A DNA stretch of 64,000 nt from Lentibacillus jeotgali (GTDB lineage Bacteria; Bacillota; Bacilli; Bacillales; Amphibacillaceae). Below, one piece after another: positions 62,579-64,000 of the stretch; the stretch's first letter is position 1; the number at the start of each line of letters is the position of its first letter. Position numbers and translations under genes: made by a program. The stretch spans positions 372,001 to 436,000 of the forward strand of contig NZ_AGAV01000005.1 in NCBI RefSeq assembly GCF_000224785.1, read 5' to 3'. The notes under the pieces were generated by a model. It did no database searches and was not told the DNA's origin. It saw nothing but the letters and a program-made list of their open reading frames with translations.

Positions 62579-62707
62579 TTATCTCGCAGGGTGGTCACAT
62601 TCGTCACAAAGATTGCCGTAGCAGTCAGCTTTCTCATAAATCTCATGACCGCAGTTGCGGCATTTCTTTTGCGGCAGATTTTTGAAAAACTCAACAACGT
62701 TCATCAT
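62579..62707 (-). CDS. yhfH: YhfH family zinc-finger microprotein
   Basis: A 42-residue gene too short for most gene finders. The product begins MMNVVEFFKNLPQKKCRNCG and ends with CYGNLCDECDHPAR; CxxC pairs at residues 16-19 and 34-37 (with Cys29 between) suggest a zinc ribbon. The FFKNLP start and position beside yhfI and lplJ match YhfH of B. subtilis. Minus-strand AAAAGGGG lies nine bases before the ATG. A terminator follows 70 bases after the stop. Function unknown. Confidence 0.85.
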   Translation of the reverse strand: MMNVVEFFKNLPQKKCRNCGHEIYEKADCYGNLCDECDHPAR

Positions 62708-62807
62708 GCTAAACATCCCCTTTTGAGTTGGTAAATTCATTGTATTATAACAGTATGTATTGTGTCAATGCTGTGTTACAACAAATTTTAAATTTGAGGT
62801 GATTTTT

Positions 62808-63542
62808 TTGAAATTAACGATTCTCGGTTATTGGGGCGGTTATCCTGCGCCGGACAGTGCAACGTCAGCATATATGCTTGAAAAAGATGATTTCACATTG
62901 TTAATTGATGCCGGAAGCGGCTCATTGTCCAAATTGCAAAATACAAAACATGTCATGGATCTGGATGCGGTCATTCTGTCGCATTATCATCATGATCATG
63001 TAGCTGATATCGGCGTTCTGCAGTATGCATGGCTGGTACAGTCCTATATTCGTGAAAGTAATGACATTCTGCCGATATATGGACATACGGAAGATCAGGA
63101 AGGATTCAAGTCACTAACCCATAAAAACACAGAAGGAATAGCGTATAATCCGGCTGCTGTATTGGAAATCGGCCCGTTTTCCATCACGTTTTTAAAAACT
63201 GACCATCCGGTGCCATGCTATGGCATGCGAATCACTGATGGGGAGACGACACTTGTCTATACGGCCGATACCGCTTTTAAAGCGGAATGGTATGATTTTG
63301 CCAAAGATGCCGATTTCCTGATCACGGACTGTAATTTTTATGAAGATCAGGATGGCTCAGCGGCAGGGCATATGACGAGTAAAGAAGGGGCAATGATCGC
63401 TGATAAAGCAAATGTCGGAAAGTTGATTCTCAGCCATTTGCCACAATACCGTAACAACAATGATTTGGTGAAAGAAGCAGAACAATATTTTCACGGGAGT
63501 ATTGAGCTGGCCGCAGAAGGTCTTGTATGGCAAAAGTCATAA
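62808..63542 (+). CDS. yhfI: Metallo-beta-lactamase fold hydrolase YhfI
   Basis: A 244-residue protein of the MBL/RNase Z-like group. The metal-binding motif HYHHDH (His59, His61, Asp63, His64) lies in AVILSHYHHDHVADIG; later ligands are in KTDHPVPCYG, ADTAF and LSHLPQ. The TTG at 62808 has GAGGTG upstream and gives the length recalled for B. subtilis YhfI; the longer frame is excluded. Substrate unknown, perhaps a cyclic nucleotide or ester. It precedes lplJ as in B. subtilis. Confidence 0.9.
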   Translation: MKLTILGYWGGYPAPDSATSAYMLEKDDFTLLIDAGSGSLSKLQNTKHVMDLDAVILSHYHHDHVADIGVLQYAWLVQSYIRESNDILPIYGHTEDQEGFKSLTHKNTEGIAYNPAAVLEIGPFSITFLKTDHPVPCYGMRITDGETTLVYTADTAFKAEWYDFAKDADFLITDCNFYEDQDGSAAGHMTSKEGAMIADKANVGKLILSHLPQYRNNNDLVKEAEQYFHGSIELAAEGLVWQKS

Positions 63543-63613
63543 TTTTTGCTTGAAATCGGTATTTTTATTAGACTAAATAGTAGGACGTTAGGATTATTAT
63601 GGAGGAACGATAC

Positions 63614-64000
63614 ATGAAATTTATTGATAATCAGGGCATTACTGATCCGGCTATAAATCTGGCAATCGAAGAATATATACTGCAGAACTTTGGGGAAAAA
63701 GATACATATTTGTTATTTTATATCAATCAACCCTCGATCATTGTCGGCCGGAATCAGAACTCAGTTGAAGAAATCAATACCGAATACGTGGATGATAACG
63801 GCATTAAGGTTATCCGCCGTCTTTCCGGGGGCGGTGCGGTCTACCACGATGAGCAGAATCTTAATTTCAGTTTTATCACAAAAGATGACGGGGAAAGCTT
63901 CCAGGATTTCGCGAAATTTACTCAGCCTATTGTTGACGCTCTGAATAAGCTTGGGGTGCCTGCTGAAATGAAAGGCCGCAACGATCTGGCCGTTGAGGGC
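63614..64000 (+). CDS. lplJ: Lipoate-protein ligase LplJ, N-terminal part
   Basis: The frame starts ATG at 63614 with GGAGG ten bases upstream and is open to the window end (129 codons). Conserved parts are FIDNQGITDPAINLAIEEY at the start, IIVGRNQN, and RRLSGGGAVYHDEQNLNFS, the lipoate/ATP site. LplJ attaches free lipoate to 2-oxoacid dehydrogenases and GcvH. The C-terminal half lies outside the window. Confidence 0.93.
   Translation, partial: MKFIDNQGITDPAINLAIEEYILQNFGEKDTYLLFYINQPSIIVGRNQNSVEEINTEYVDDNGIKVIRRLSGGGAVYHDEQNLNFSFITKDDGESFQDFAKFTQPIVDALNKLGVPAEMKGRNDLAVEG

Overview
The window reads as chromosomal DNA of a low-to-moderate GC, endospore-forming Firmicute of the family Bacillaceae. 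The best guess is a moderately halophilic genus of the Virgibacillus/Lentibacillus/Oceanobacillus type. Support: an alpha/beta SASP gene, a YhcN/YlaJ spore lipoprotein, YhaL, SigI/RsgI, strong AGGAGG ribosome sites with frequent TTG/GTG starts, and long stretches of gene order recalled from the Bacillus subtilis yhaO-yhaN-yhaM-yhaL-prsA, ecsAB and pbpF-hemEHY region. The genus is inference; no rRNA or tRNA gene was seen.

Layout. 0-12 kb: end of a BCCT osmolyte transporter; a beta-carbonic anhydrase behind an unknown polytopic membrane protein; a membrane-anchored HtrA-like protease; a PRC-barrel protein; sigI-rsgI; yhdB; a spore lipoprotein; luxS; an M20 dipeptidase; a benzil-reductase-type SDR; a second methionine aminopeptidase; a BtuF-like protein. 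12-20 kb: transporters (NhaC-type carrier behind a T-box, AzlCD, CDF metal exporter, two MFS carriers). 20-27 kb: a zinc-phospholipase-like protein, a complete BceRS-BceAB peptide-antibiotic module, and fumC. 27-30 kb: SASP, msmX and a PucR-type regulator. 30-39 kb: yheA, yhzD, yhaO-yhaN, a GbsR-type regulator, yhaM, yhaL, prsA, yhaJ, yhaI. 40-44 kb: a GbsR-type regulator divergent from the opuA glycine betaine ABC operon, sitting where scoC (hpr) is recalled in B. subtilis. 44-50 kb: yhaH, trpP, hit, ecsAB, an amidohydrolase, a ferritin-like protein. 50-58.7 kb: PAP2 phosphatase, bdbC plus a thioredoxin-like partner, hmoB, pbpF and hemEHY. 59-64 kb: a NERD gene broken by one stop codon, pepF, a 42-residue yhfH gene, yhfI and the start of lplJ.

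Themes: osmoprotection and ion handling, envelope protein quality control (PrsA, HtrA-like protease, Bdb pair), haem synthesis with haem degradation, and DNA/RNA turnover (YhaO/YhaN/YhaM). Readable regulation includes a T-box before the NhaC-type gene, a five-triplet TRAP-like site over the trpP ribosome site, a SigI-type promoter before sigI, a TGTGA-N6-TCACA palindrome before the carbonic anhydrase operon, and an 18-bp palindrome in the gbsR/opuA interval.

The most unusual content is intergenic: four arrays of degenerate, exactly phased 20-nt tandem repeats (two nearly identical ones flank the broken NERD gene); a 390-bp element with terminal inverted repeats plus a 152-bp internal-deletion copy; a two-hairpin dispersed repeat; direct repeats flanking yhaH; and a possible small RNA between hit and ecsA.
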